This document shows positions 6,622-12,709 of a DNA stretch of 27,400 bases, piece after piece. Both the position numbers and the translations under genes were made by a program. The notes under the pieces are model-generated. The model was not told the origin of the DNA. It searched no databases and saw only the letters and a program-made list of their open reading frames with translations. How positions within the stretch are numbered: position 1 is the stretch's first letter; every line of letters begins with the position of its first letter. The stretch spans positions 1-27,400 of IMG/VR virus record IMGVR_UViG_3300034024_000021, one strand, 5' to 3'. The stretch is from a virus.

Positions 6622-6968
6622 GGCCGCCACCGGTGCTCGGTCAGCGCCGCCGCTACCTGGTCCGCCGAGACGCCGGAGATCAGGGTCTCGGAGCACTCCT
6701 CGCACCCGAGCCAGAACTGGGTCTCCACGTCCCGCATGGTCAGCCGCCCGTCCACCACGCCCGAGGTGTTCACCGGCCCGGCCTGCCAGACCAGCGCGCC
6801 GGAGCCGCACTCGCGGCAGATCCCCCGGGCCACCAGCGACGCGCGGCAGTCCCGGCACGTCACCAGCTCCAGCTCGGTGACCAGCGAGCCCGGGAGGGCC
6901 GCTGACAGCGAGCACTCGGTGAGCACGTCCCGGCGCTCGGGGCCGCCGCCGATCAGGTGCCGGATCAC
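6618..6968 (-). CDS. Zinc-ribbon-like protein, unknown function
   Basis: GTG at 6968, overlapping the stop of the 6965-7276 gene, gives 116 residues. The middle holds CRDC, nine residues later CREC, and about 35 residues further CEEC, so three CxxC knuckles are available for one or two zinc sites. The C-terminal part (DQVAAALTEHRW) is helical. I do not recognise the family; small zinc-ribbon proteins may bind nucleic acid or protein. It is the second gene of a four-gene coupled unit (6068-7276). Confidence 0.65.
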   Translation of the reverse strand: MIRHLIGGGPERRDVLTECSLSAALPGSLVTELELVTCRDCRASLVARGICRECGSGALVWQAGPVNTSGVVDGRLTMRDVETQFWLGCEECSETLISGVSADQVAAALTEHRWRP

Positions 6969-7276
6969 GCCGACACCTCGGCCTTGCGGACCTCGCGCTG
7001 GAGCCACCGGTAGGTGGGGCTCCAGACGTAGCGCTCCTCCAGGCCGCCGCCGACCACCGGGGTCCACTCGAACGGCACGTTTCGCCAGGAGCCCAGGAGG
7101 TAGTCCGGAACGCTGGTCCGGGTACCGGGGTTGCCGCCGAACTGCTCCAGGCTGATGTTGATCCCGGCCCAGCTCGGCGTACCCCACCGGGGGTCCTGCT
7201 CCACGCGCTCGGTCACCCGGAGCGCGCTCGATCCGTTCGTGATGGTGGAGCCCACCTGTACCTCGCTGGTGTCCAT
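6965..7276 (-). CDS. Beta-rich protein, unknown function, first of a four-gene unit
   Basis: This 103-residue protein begins MDTSEVQVGSTITNGSSALR and contains many Trp and Gly residues (RWGTPSW, GSWRNVPFEWTPVVGG, YVWSPTYRWLQ). It looks strand-rich, with a short helical charged end. The start at ATG 7276 is supported by GGAAGGGGAGG just upstream and by the promoter at 7305-7333, which rules out the longer frame to 7333. I do not recognise the family. It leads the unit 6965, 6618, 6322, 6068, in which every junction overlaps. Confidence 0.65.
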   Translation of the reverse strand: MDTSEVQVGSTITNGSSALRVTERVEQDPRWGTPSWAGINISLEQFGGNPGTRTSVPDYLLGSWRNVPFEWTPVVGGGLEERYVWSPTYRWLQREVRKAEVSA

Positions 7277-7304
7277 TTGCCTCCCCTTCCGTCGCTGTCC
7301 CTGT

Positions 7305-7333
7305 ACCTTACCGCGCTGACTGCAAGGTTGCAA
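7305..7333 (-). promoter_or_regulatory. Promoter of the four-gene reverse unit
   Basis: On the - strand, TTGCAA (7328-7333), a 17-base spacer and TAAGGT (7305-7310). The spacer end GTCAGCGCGG resembles the GTCATGCCTG of the operator-bearing promoters, but no full operator is present. Confidence 0.6.
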
Positions 7334-7339
7334 CCGAGA

Positions 7340-7365
7340 GAGGCCCGGCTGGCGGGCCGGGCCTC
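7340..7365 (-). terminator. Terminator of the 7368-7744 unit
   Basis: GAGGCCCGGC, six-base loop, GCCGGGCCTC is a 10-bp perfect stem two bases past the stop codon of the 24-residue gene. The T-tract is poor. Confidence 0.65.
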
Positions 7366-7367
7366 GG

Positions 7368-7442
7368 TCACTCGTCGTCGGGCGTGGGCGGGGGCGGAGG
7401 AGGGGGGAGCGGGCTCGGCCACTCGGTAGACGGCCCGCTCAT
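7368..7442 (-). CDS. 24-residue polyproline peptide
   Basis: ATG at 7442 overlaps the stop of the 7439-7744 gene (ATGA) and opens a 24-codon frame with seven consecutive prolines and an acidic TPDDE end. Coupling and the terminator just after the stop favour real expression, though chance cannot be excluded for so short a frame. A run of prolines would normally slow ribosomes and require EF-P. Function unknown. Confidence 0.4.
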   Translation of the reverse strand: MSGPSTEWPSPLPPPPPPPTPDDE

Positions 7443-7744
7443 CCGGCGACCACCGGGAGGTGGACCCAGACCCAGCCGTCCGCCGGGATGACGGCGGTCT
7501 CCACGCTGGTCCCGTCCACGCGGCCCACGCGCCACTGACGCCAGTTCTTGGCCTCGTCCTCGGGGACGGTCAGCGTCAGGCCCTCCTCGTCCACGCGCTC
7601 GGTCACGATGATGTGCTCGGTCACCGCGCCGATCCAGCGGCTCGGCCGGGGGCCGTCCGCGCCGATGGGGGAGCTCACCAGCATGTCCCCCGTTGCCACC
7701 AGCGCGGCGCTGACGCGCGCTGGCCGAATCTCCAGGATCTCCAT
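7439..7744 (-). CDS. Beta-rich small protein, unknown function
   Basis: This 101-residue protein begins MEILEIRPARVSAALVATGD. Alternating hydrophobic residues, RWIGAVTEHIIVTERVDEEG, WRQWRVGRVDG and DGWVWVHLPVVAG suggest a small beta barrel. The family is not recognised. The ATG lies six bases after TAAGGT with no ribosome site, so translation is probably leaderless. A polyproline peptide is coupled downstream, and both have their own promoter and terminator. Confidence 0.65.
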   Translation of the reverse strand: MEILEIRPARVSAALVATGDMLVSSPIGADGPRPSRWIGAVTEHIIVTERVDEEGLTLTVPEDEAKNWRQWRVGRVDGTSVETAVIPADGWVWVHLPVVAG

Positions 7745-7750
7745 CCCCCC

Positions 7751-7779
7751 ACCTTACCGGCACGACTGTGGGGGCGGAG
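7751..7779 (-). promoter_or_regulatory. Leaderless promoter of the 7439-7744 gene
   Basis: On the - strand TAAGGT (7751-7756) is followed by six G and the ATG. The -35 region (CTCCGC) is poor. The spacer CACAGTCGTGCCGG resembles that of the 8585-8613 promoter (CACAGTCATGCCTG). Confidence 0.55.
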
Positions 7780-7799
7780 CCCGTAGGCCCCGCCCCCAC
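7768..7799 (-). terminator. Terminator of the 7812-8540 gene
   Basis: GTGGGGGCGG (7768-7777) pairs with CCGCCCCCAC (7790-7799) around a 12-base loop, just after the stop of the reverse gene. Confidence 0.6.
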
Positions 7800-7811
7800 C
7801 GGGTCGGTCGG

Positions 7812-8540
7812 TTACTTCGCGCCGCAGTCCGGGCCGAGCGCCACGCTGAAGTACGGGTTCTTGGTGTCGCTGAGCTCCCGGCCGCACCGGCGGCACTGGC
7901 GGAGCGTGAGGCCCGCCAGGATGGCGCTCGCGGTCACGTCGGCCCGGATGGCGGCCAGGATGCGGGCCTTCTCGCCAGCGTTGCGGATCGGGAACCGGTC
8001 ATCCGAGGAGATGCGGTTCAGGAACAGGAAGCCCTCCCACTTGGTCCCGGCCTTGCCGTAGTCCACCGTGTAGCACCGAACCTCGTCGGTCTCGACCGCG
8101 TACCGACCGGCCGGGATCTCGACCTCCCCGGTGGTGACCTTGGGGGCGGCTGGGGCCGTCGCCTTCAGCTCGCGCTCCTTGGTGATCATCCGGTCGATCC
8201 AGGCGCTGGCGTTGCCGGTCCGGCCGGTGGTCCAGCGGCCGTGCTCGGTCATCCCGTCCGTGTAGGTCCGGGCCTGCTCACCGCTGCTGGCGTCCAGCGC
8301 GGTCAGGCGGCCGATCAGGTCATCCATGAACTTGACCTGGCCGGGGGTCCGGAGGTCCACCACGTCCTTGTCCTCCACCAGGTCCAGGAGGTCCACGTCC
8401 TGGTTGGCCTCCAGCGCCAGGGCCTCGGTGTCGTCGGCAACCGCGCCGCCGCCCAGGTTGGTCCCGCCAGCGGTGTGGAAGGTCATCAGGAAGTTGGCGG
8501 TGTGGGGGTTCTTCCGGTAGTTCCGCTCGATGGTCCGCAT
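7812..8540 (-). CDS. Unknown protein with a C-terminal DUF6011-like zinc motif
   Basis: This 242-residue protein is the largest of the reversed cassette. The N-terminus (MRTIERNYRKNPHTANFLMT) is followed by an acidic helical part, a basic WIDRMITKERE helix near the middle, and a strand-rich region with GEVEIPAGRYAVET. It ends in CRRCGRELSDTKNPYFSVAL followed by GPDCG. That C-x2-CGR-L-x-G-P-x-C pattern is what I know as DUF6011, a small zinc-binding tail found on phage and actinobacterial proteins. The enzymatic role of the rest is unknown. ATG 8540 with GGGAAGG upstream is preferred over the longer start at 8579, which would overlap the promoter's start site. Confidence 0.7.
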   Translation of the reverse strand: MRTIERNYRKNPHTANFLMTFHTAGGTNLGGGAVADDTEALALEANQDVDLLDLVEDKDVVDLRTPGQVKFMDDLIGRLTALDASSGEQARTYTDGMTEHGRWTTGRTGNASAWIDRMITKERELKATAPAAPKVTTGEVEIPAGRYAVETDEVRCYTVDYGKAGTKWEGFLFLNRISSDDRFPIRNAGEKARILAAIRADVTASAILAGLTLRQCRRCGRELSDTKNPYFSVALGPDCGAK

Positions 8541-8563
8541 TGTCGCTGGCCCTTCCCGTTCGG

Positions 8564-8580
8564 CTTGTCGTGCTGACAAG
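8564..8580 (-). repeat. Small perfect inverted repeat in the 5' leader
   Basis: CTTGTC, five bases, GACAAG. It lies about where transcription from the 8585-8613 promoter should start, so it could fold at the 5' end of the mRNA or be a second protein site. Confidence 0.4.
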
Positions 8581-8584
8581 GACT

Positions 8585-8613
8585 ACGTTACAGGCATGAC
8601 TGTGGAGTGTCAA
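8585..8613 (-). promoter_or_regulatory. Promoter of the 7812-8540 gene with operator over the -35
   Basis: On the - strand, TTGACA (8608-8613), 17 bases, TAACGT (8585-8590). Layout and spacer end (GTCATGCCTG) match the 6065-6093 promoter base for base over ten positions. Confidence 0.75.
8596..8613 (+). promoter_or_regulatory. Dispersed operator, copy 5
   Basis: ATGACTGTGGAGTGTCAA; same geometry as copy 4, covering the -35 box of the reverse promoter. Confidence 0.85.
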
Positions 8614-8658
8614 CACCCGGGGAGGAGGACATCTCGGCCGGGCTGGCCGTGCCGGTGC

Positions 8659-8664
8659 TACGAT
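8659..8664 (+). promoter_or_regulatory. Possible -10 box upstream of the capsid gene
   Basis: TGCTACGAT contains an extended -10-like TACGAT, identical to the hexamer before the 694 gene. No -35 box is evident. Operator copy 6 would lie on its start site. This would restart transcription after the reversed cassette. Confidence 0.35.
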
Positions 8665-8669
8665 CACGC

Positions 8670-8687
8670 TTGACATGCCAGCGTCAG
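8670..8687 (+). promoter_or_regulatory. Dispersed operator, copy 6
   Basis: TTGACATGCCAGCGTCAG has the intact TGAC-N8-GTCA core and a divergent centre. It lies 58 bases before the capsid start and 56 bases after copy 5, the closest spacing in the window. Confidence 0.7.
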
Positions 8688-8745
8688 GTCTTGGTCCGGC
8701 TGGAGGTCGATCAGGCATGACACGACCGACTGAAGGTAGGACACC

Positions 8746-10449
8746 GTGGAGTACGAGTTCCCGTTCCCGGTCCCGGCCGACCTGACCGCGCTCAGCGCGG
8801 AGGAGTTCGCCGCGTTCGCGGCCCAGGTCCGGACCCACGCACAGACCACCATCGCGGACGACAACGCGAGCGCCGAGGCCCTGCTGGCCGTGCGCGAGCT
8901 GTTCGGCGCGACCCAGACCGAGAACACCCGGCGCACCGAGCTGGCCGCCAACGCCGCGACCGCTCGCGCCGAGCTGGCCGCCGGTCTCGCGCCGACCGAG
9001 CCGACCCCGGCCCCCGAGCCCACCCCGGCCCCCGCGCCGGTCCCGGCTCCGGAGCCCGCCGGTAACCCCACCGTCCCGGCGGCTCAGCCCCCGGCGTCCG
9101 GCACCCTGGACACCCCGCCGGTGGCCGAGGAGCCCGCGTACGCCGTCATGGTCGCCAGCGCCGACGCGCCGGGCAACCAGGGCGAGCTCTCCAGCTTCTC
9201 CCAGGTCGGTGAGCTGATCGAGCGCCGCCTGGCCGGTTACTCGACCGCCACCCGGCGCAAGGGCGACGCCAAGTCGCTCGGCAACGGCCGGTTCTCGGTC
9301 GGCGGCCGGACGATGAGCCGCCACGGCAACGTGGCGTTCCAGCGCCAGTTCCCGGACAACCTCCGGATCACGGACACCAAGGACGCGCTCTCGGTCCTGG
9401 ACTTCGCCACCAGCGAGGCCCGCCTTCCGGGCGGCTCCCTCGTCGCGTCGATGGAGGCCCAGATCAAGGCGGGCAAGTCGCTGACGGCGGCCGTGGGCTG
9501 GTGTGCCCCGTCCGAGACGATCTACGACCTGTGCGAGCTGGAGACGATGGACGGGATGCTGGACATCCCCGAGGTCCAGGCCACGCGCGGCGGGTTCTTC
9601 GTCCCGGACGACGGCGGCCCGAACTTCTCCACCATCTACGACTCCATCGGTGACGACGGGGACGTGATCCTGACCGAGTACGACGTGGAGAACGGCGTCG
9701 AGAAGGTCTGTGTCGAGATCCCGTGCCCGGACTTCGTGGAGGTGCGCCTGGACGTGGCGTACGTCTGCATCACCGGCTCGCTCCTCCAGCGTCGGGGCTA
9801 CCCCGAGGCCGTGACCCGGTTCACCCGGGGCGCGATGGTCGCGCTGGCCCACAAGGTGAACGAGTCGGTCATCGCGCGCATCGTCGCCGGTTCCGGCGCG
9901 CCGGTCACCATCCCCCAGGACGCCAGCGGCGACGACGCGGCCAGCGCGCTGCTCTCCGCCGTGGAGCTCGCCATCGAGGACATGCGGTACCGCCACCGGA
10001 TGGGCCGCAACGCCACGATGGAGGTCGTGCTCCCCGCGTGGGTGCTGGCCCCGATCCGCGCCGCGCTCGCCCGCCGGGCCGGTGTCGCGCTGATCAACGT
10101 CACCAACGCCGAGATCCTGGCCGCGTTCACCACGCGCGGCGCGGTCCCCCGGTTCGTCTACGACTGGCAGGACGCTTACAGCGGCCTGGCCGGTGGCCCG
10201 GGTGCCCAGGCCGCCATCACCACCTGGCCCGCCAACGTCCAGTTCCTGGTCTACCCGGCCGGTACCTGGGTCAAGCCGGTCCGCGACGTGGTGAACCTGG
10301 ACACCGTGTACGACAACGCGCTCCTGACCCAGAACCAGTACACCGCGCTGTTCGCGGAGGACGGGTTCGCGGTGCTCAAGATGTGCGCCGACTCGCGCCT
10401 GTACCAGGTCGGCATCGACACCTCCGGTGTCGTCGGCTGCTGCCCGTAA
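8746..10449 (+). CDS. Major capsid protein with scaffold-like N-terminal domain
   Basis: This 567-residue protein has three parts. Residues 1-85 are acidic, helical and scaffold-like. Residues about 86-121 are a Pro/Ala/Glu linker (TPAPEPTPAPAPVPAPEP). The remainder is the shell domain, of the type found in actinophage HK97-fold capsids, with DALSVLDFATSEARLPGG, TIYDLCELETMDGMLDIPEV, GGFFVPDDGGPNFSTIYDS and a C-terminal cysteine pair. The arrangement suggests a scaffold fused to the coat protein and removed by the upstream protease; the cleavage site is not obvious. The GTG start is preceded by GAAGGTAGG. A strong hairpin follows the stop. Confidence 0.85.
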   Translation: MEYEFPFPVPADLTALSAEEFAAFAAQVRTHAQTTIADDNASAEALLAVRELFGATQTENTRRTELAANAATARAELAAGLAPTEPTPAPEPTPAPAPVPAPEPAGNPTVPAAQPPASGTLDTPPVAEEPAYAVMVASADAPGNQGELSSFSQVGELIERRLAGYSTATRRKGDAKSLGNGRFSVGGRTMSRHGNVAFQRQFPDNLRITDTKDALSVLDFATSEARLPGGSLVASMEAQIKAGKSLTAAVGWCAPSETIYDLCELETMDGMLDIPEVQATRGGFFVPDDGGPNFSTIYDSIGDDGDVILTEYDVENGVEKVCVEIPCPDFVEVRLDVAYVCITGSLLQRRGYPEAVTRFTRGAMVALAHKVNESVIARIVAGSGAPVTIPQDASGDDAASALLSAVELAIEDMRYRHRMGRNATMEVVLPAWVLAPIRAALARRAGVALINVTNAEILAAFTTRGAVPRFVYDWQDAYSGLAGGPGAQAAITTWPANVQFLVYPAGTWVKPVRDVVNLDTVYDNALLTQNQYTALFAEDGFAVLKMCADSRLYQVGIDTSGVVGCCP

Positions 10450-10461
10450 TGATCACCGCTG

Positions 10462-10487
10462 GCGGCCCGGCCACCCGGCCGGGCCGC
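10462..10487 (+). terminator. Hairpin after the capsid gene
   Basis: GCGGCCCGGCC, loop ACCC, GGCCGGGCCGC is a perfect 11-bp stem without a T-tract. It may be a partial terminator or an mRNA 3' stabiliser that keeps capsid message abundant relative to downstream genes. Confidence 0.65.
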
Positions 10488-10519
10488 TCGGCCCAACCTC
10501 ACCGAGGAGGTGATCACGG

Positions 10520-11344
10520 ATGGCTCTGATCCCAGGGATGCCGGTCCCCGCGCCGGAATCGCTCCGCCGCCGGTACGGCCTGTTCGACGCGGCCAGCGGA
10601 CCGCTCGACCTCCCGGCACACGGGGAGGGCGGGGGCGTTCGGTTCGTCCCCGTGGCCTGTGGGCGTTCCATCGCCTACGGCGTCACGTGCTACGAGCCGG
10701 GGACCGCGCCGGTCAAGCCGCTGGACGGCGACGCTGACGAGGTTCAGACCGGCGTGTTCGTCGCGCTCTCCACGCTCAACTGTGGCGCGCCCGGCAACAG
10801 CACGACCGAGTATGAGGCCAAGGTCCGCCGCCGCCTGGAGCTGGCCGAACAGTCCGCCGTGGAGGCGGCACTGTGGACCGGCCTGGACTACCAGGACAAC
10901 GGGATGGGGACGCTGAGCCTTGACGGTGAAGCGTCAGACATCCCGACGAACTACGATCCCGGACTGATCACGGACGTGGTGGGCGCGCTGGAGCGGTTCG
11001 CCTACACGGACAACCAGTACGGGGGCGTGGCCTACCTCCACGCACCGATCGAGGTCGCGGCGTTCGCGGCCGAGGCCGGTCTGATCGTCCCCGAGGGCAC
11101 CGGCCCCACGGCGCGCAAGCTGACCCCGATGGGGTCCGTCTGGGCGTTCGGGGCGTACCCTCCCGGCTCGGTGATCATCACCGGCCAGACCACGGTCTGG
11201 CGCGCGCCGGAGATCCAGGTCTACAGCTCGTTCGAGAACGCCACGAACGAGGTCGTGCTGGTGGCCGAGCGCGCCTACTCGGTCGCTTTCGAGTGCTTCG
11301 CCGGACGGGCGGAGTTCGATCCTCTGGAGGAGGTGGGTTCGTAG
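10520..11344 (+). CDS. Putative capsid-associated structural protein
   Basis: This 274-residue protein sits between capsid and major tail protein. Its layout, with a CGRSIAYGVTCYEP region, a middle YEAKVRRRLELAEQSAVEAA helix followed by LWTG, then GGVAYLHAPIEVAAFAAEAG and TNEVVLVAERAYSVAFEC, resembles a class of actinophage head proteins with encapsulin/HK97-like features. It may be a second shell or vertex protein or a decoration protein; the exact role is uncertain. A GAGGAGG ribosome site precedes ATG 10520. An operator copy (10920-10937) is embedded in the gene. Its stop overlaps the next start (TAGTG). Confidence 0.6.
   Translation: MALIPGMPVPAPESLRRRYGLFDAASGPLDLPAHGEGGGVRFVPVACGRSIAYGVTCYEPGTAPVKPLDGDADEVQTGVFVALSTLNCGAPGNSTTEYEAKVRRRLELAEQSAVEAALWTGLDYQDNGMGTLSLDGEASDIPTNYDPGLITDVVGALERFAYTDNQYGGVAYLHAPIEVAAFAAEAGLIVPEGTGPTARKLTPMGSVWAFGAYPPGSVIITGQTTVWRAPEIQVYSSFENATNEVVLVAERAYSVAFECFAGRAEFDPLEEVGS
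10920..10937 (+). promoter_or_regulatory. Dispersed operator, copy 7
   Basis: TTGACGGTGAAGCGTCAG; core intact, inside the 10520-11344 coding region, + orientation. Confidence 0.75.
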
Positions 11345-12036
11345 TGGCGAACTTGCTGTGTGCCAAGCCCCTTCAGGGGGAGACCATGCGCGTGACTCGT
11401 CTGGACGAGTGCGGCAATCCCGAGTTCGGGGACTGCGCGTACGCCGTGTCTGACGGGTTCGTGTCCATCACCATGACCCCCGAGGCCGAGGAGGGCGAGC
11501 GCTTCCTTCAGCGCAACGCTCGCGGCCGGGCCATCATCAACCAGCGGAGCGCGCCGAGCCTCAACTGGTACGCGGTCTCGATCGTGTTCCAGGAGGTGGA
11601 CATGGAGCTGTTCACCATCGTGACCGGCCTCCAGCCCTACCTCGACGCGGCGGGCAACACGATCGGCTTCCCGGTCACGGAGTCCGATTTCGCCACGGCC
11701 AACTTCGCCCTGGAGTCGTGGATGGGCAACGCCGAGGAGGAGTGCCTTCCCGGCGACCAGTTCCCGTTCTTCGGGTACAACCTCCTGCCCTGGGTCGTGG
11801 AGGGCGCGCTGTCCGAGGACATCGTGATCACCAACGACCTGATCACCTTCACGGTGGTGGGCCGGACCCGCAAGGGCACGCCGTGGGGCACCGGCCCGTA
11901 CGACGTGCTCCGGGACGAGGCTGGCGACCCGGCTCCGCTCCCCACGGCGATCCCGAGCGACACGCACCACCTCCCGGTGTGGACCCAGCTCGCGCCGCCG
12001 GAGCCCGAGTGCGGTTGCCAGGCGCTCAGCTCCTGA
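11344..12036 (+). CDS. Major tail protein (tail tube)
   Basis: This 230-residue protein matches the familiar actinophage tail-tube subunit: N-terminal MANLLCAKPLQGETMRVTRL, then YAVSDGFVSITMTPEAEEGE, SLNWYAVSIVFQEVDMELF and the C-terminal FTVVGRTRKGTPWGTGPYDV. Subunits stack as rings around the tape measure to form the tail tube. The GTG start overlaps the previous stop and is preceded by GGAGGTGGG. It is unusual that this gene lies before the head-tail adaptor and connector genes rather than after them. Confidence 0.85.
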   Translation: MANLLCAKPLQGETMRVTRLDECGNPEFGDCAYAVSDGFVSITMTPEAEEGERFLQRNARGRAIINQRSAPSLNWYAVSIVFQEVDMELFTIVTGLQPYLDAAGNTIGFPVTESDFATANFALESWMGNAEEECLPGDQFPFFGYNLLPWVVEGALSEDIVITNDLITFTVVGRTRKGTPWGTGPYDVLRDEAGDPAPLPTAIPSDTHHLPVWTQLAPPEPECGCQALSS

Positions 12037-12049
12037 CCGAGCTCCGAGG

Positions 12050-12078
12050 TGGACACCTCCCCGTCATTCCTGTAAAGT
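12050..12078 (+). promoter_or_regulatory. Promoter of the small-gene unit 12123-12622
   Basis: TGGACA (12050-12055), a 17-base spacer and TAAAGT (12073-12078). The spacer ends CGTCATTCCTG, like the reverse promoters' GTCATGCCTG. TGGAC-N8-GTCAT (12050-12067) is a decayed copy of the operator at the same position relative to the promoter. Confidence 0.65.
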
Positions 12079-12122
12079 TGCAGGGGTGGCGGGGAGGTCC
12101 CGTTACGGAGGAGGATTCGCCG

Positions 12123-12308
12123 GTGAAAAAGAGCGAGAAGCAGGCCAAGGAAGCGCTCCGCAACCACCCCCAGGTCCAGGCCACGGACCACGTGATCCGG
12201 GTGACCAAGAAGGGGGCGAGCATGGAGTACAACCGGGGCCAGGCCGTCAAGCAGGGGTTCGGCTCCGGGCTCCGGGACATCCTGAGCTCCAAGAAGAAAA
12301 AGAGCTGA
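12123..12308 (+). CDS. Small lysine-rich protein, unknown function
   Basis: This 61-residue protein begins MKKSEKQAKEALRNHPQVQA and ends SSKKKKS; it is strongly basic and probably helical. GGAGGAGG lies ten bases before the GTG. Basicity suggests nucleic-acid binding or packaging with DNA, without direct evidence. First of three tiny genes read from the 12050 promoter. Confidence 0.7.
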   Translation: MKKSEKQAKEALRNHPQVQATDHVIRVTKKGASMEYNRGQAVKQGFGSGLRDILSSKKKKS

Positions 12309-12311
12309 GCC

Positions 12312-12488
12312 GTGGGGAACAAGGGCGGGAACAAGGCCCGCGAGAGCGGCAAGGACGACGCCAGCCGCCGGAGCGAGGACACGACGACCCAGAACGCCAG
12401 GGACGAGGCCGTGGCACGTGACCCGGACATCCGTGGCGTGACCAGGCGCGAGGCCCGGGGCATCCACAAGCGTGGCGCTCAAGACTGA
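12312..12488 (+). CDS. Small charged protein, unknown function
   Basis: GTG at 12312, three bases after the preceding stop, encodes 58 residues, very hydrophilic and Arg/Asp/Gly-rich (VGNKGGNKARESGKDD... ends IHKRGAQD). It is probably disordered. Not recognised. Its stop overlaps the next start (TGATG), which supports translation of both. Confidence 0.6.
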   Translation: MGNKGGNKARESGKDDASRRSEDTTTQNARDEAVARDPDIRGVTRREARGIHKRGAQD

Positions 12489-12622
12489 TGGCCGACACGG
12501 TGGCGTGCCAGACCTGCCACGGCCAGGGTGAGATCCAGAAGGAAGTCAAGCCGGGCAAGTGGGAGACCCAGAAGTGTCCCGCCCGGTGCAACAACGGCAA
12601 GGTGAGCAAGCGCAACCTCTGA
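12488..12622 (+). CDS. 44-residue DnaJ-type zinc-finger-like protein
   Basis: ATG at 12488 overlaps the previous stop. The protein has CQTCHGQGEI near the N-terminus and KCPARCNNGKV near the C-terminus. The first is a good CxxCxGxG knuckle as in the DnaJ cysteine-rich domain; the second is a looser Cx3CxNG form. Four cysteines can bind one zinc. Such minimal proteins recur in actinobacteria and their phages; the role is unknown. The stop codon lies in operator copy 8, and a terminator follows. Confidence 0.7.
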   Translation: MADTVACQTCHGQGEIQKEVKPGKWETQKCPARCNNGKVSKRNL

Positions 12623-12636
12623 CAGTGCATCGTCAA
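12619..12636 (+). promoter_or_regulatory. Dispersed operator, copy 8
   Basis: CTGACAGTGCATCGTCAA. Its left half carries the TGA stop codon of the zinc-finger-like gene, and it lies directly before the terminator. Confidence 0.75.
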
Positions 12637-12638
12637 GG

Positions 12639-12675
12639 ACAGGCCCGGCGGGGAAGTTTCCCCTGCCGGGCCTGT
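12639..12675 (+). terminator. Strong terminator of the small-gene unit
   Basis: ACAGGCCCGGC pairs with GCCGGGCCTGT, continued inward by GGGGAA/TTCCCC around a two-base turn. The result is a 17-bp stem with one bulged T and a short T-containing tail. Confidence 0.75.
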
Positions 12676-12679
12676 TGCG

Positions 12680-12685
12680 TACGCT
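12680..12685 (+). promoter_or_regulatory. Possible -10 box for the head-tail adaptor unit
   Basis: GCGTACGCT just after the terminator gives a TANNNT box about 24 bases before the ATG, leaving room for the GGAGGAGG ribosome site. There is no clear -35. Confidence 0.35.
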
Positions 12686-12709
12686 GGGGAGCAACTGGAG
12701 GAGGAGCCG

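Noticed and set aside
8320-9996. 558-residue - strand open frame across the capsid start
   Set aside because: Crosses two operators and the capsid start; its sequence is the antisense of the capsid gene joined to an out-of-frame reading of the DUF6011-like gene.
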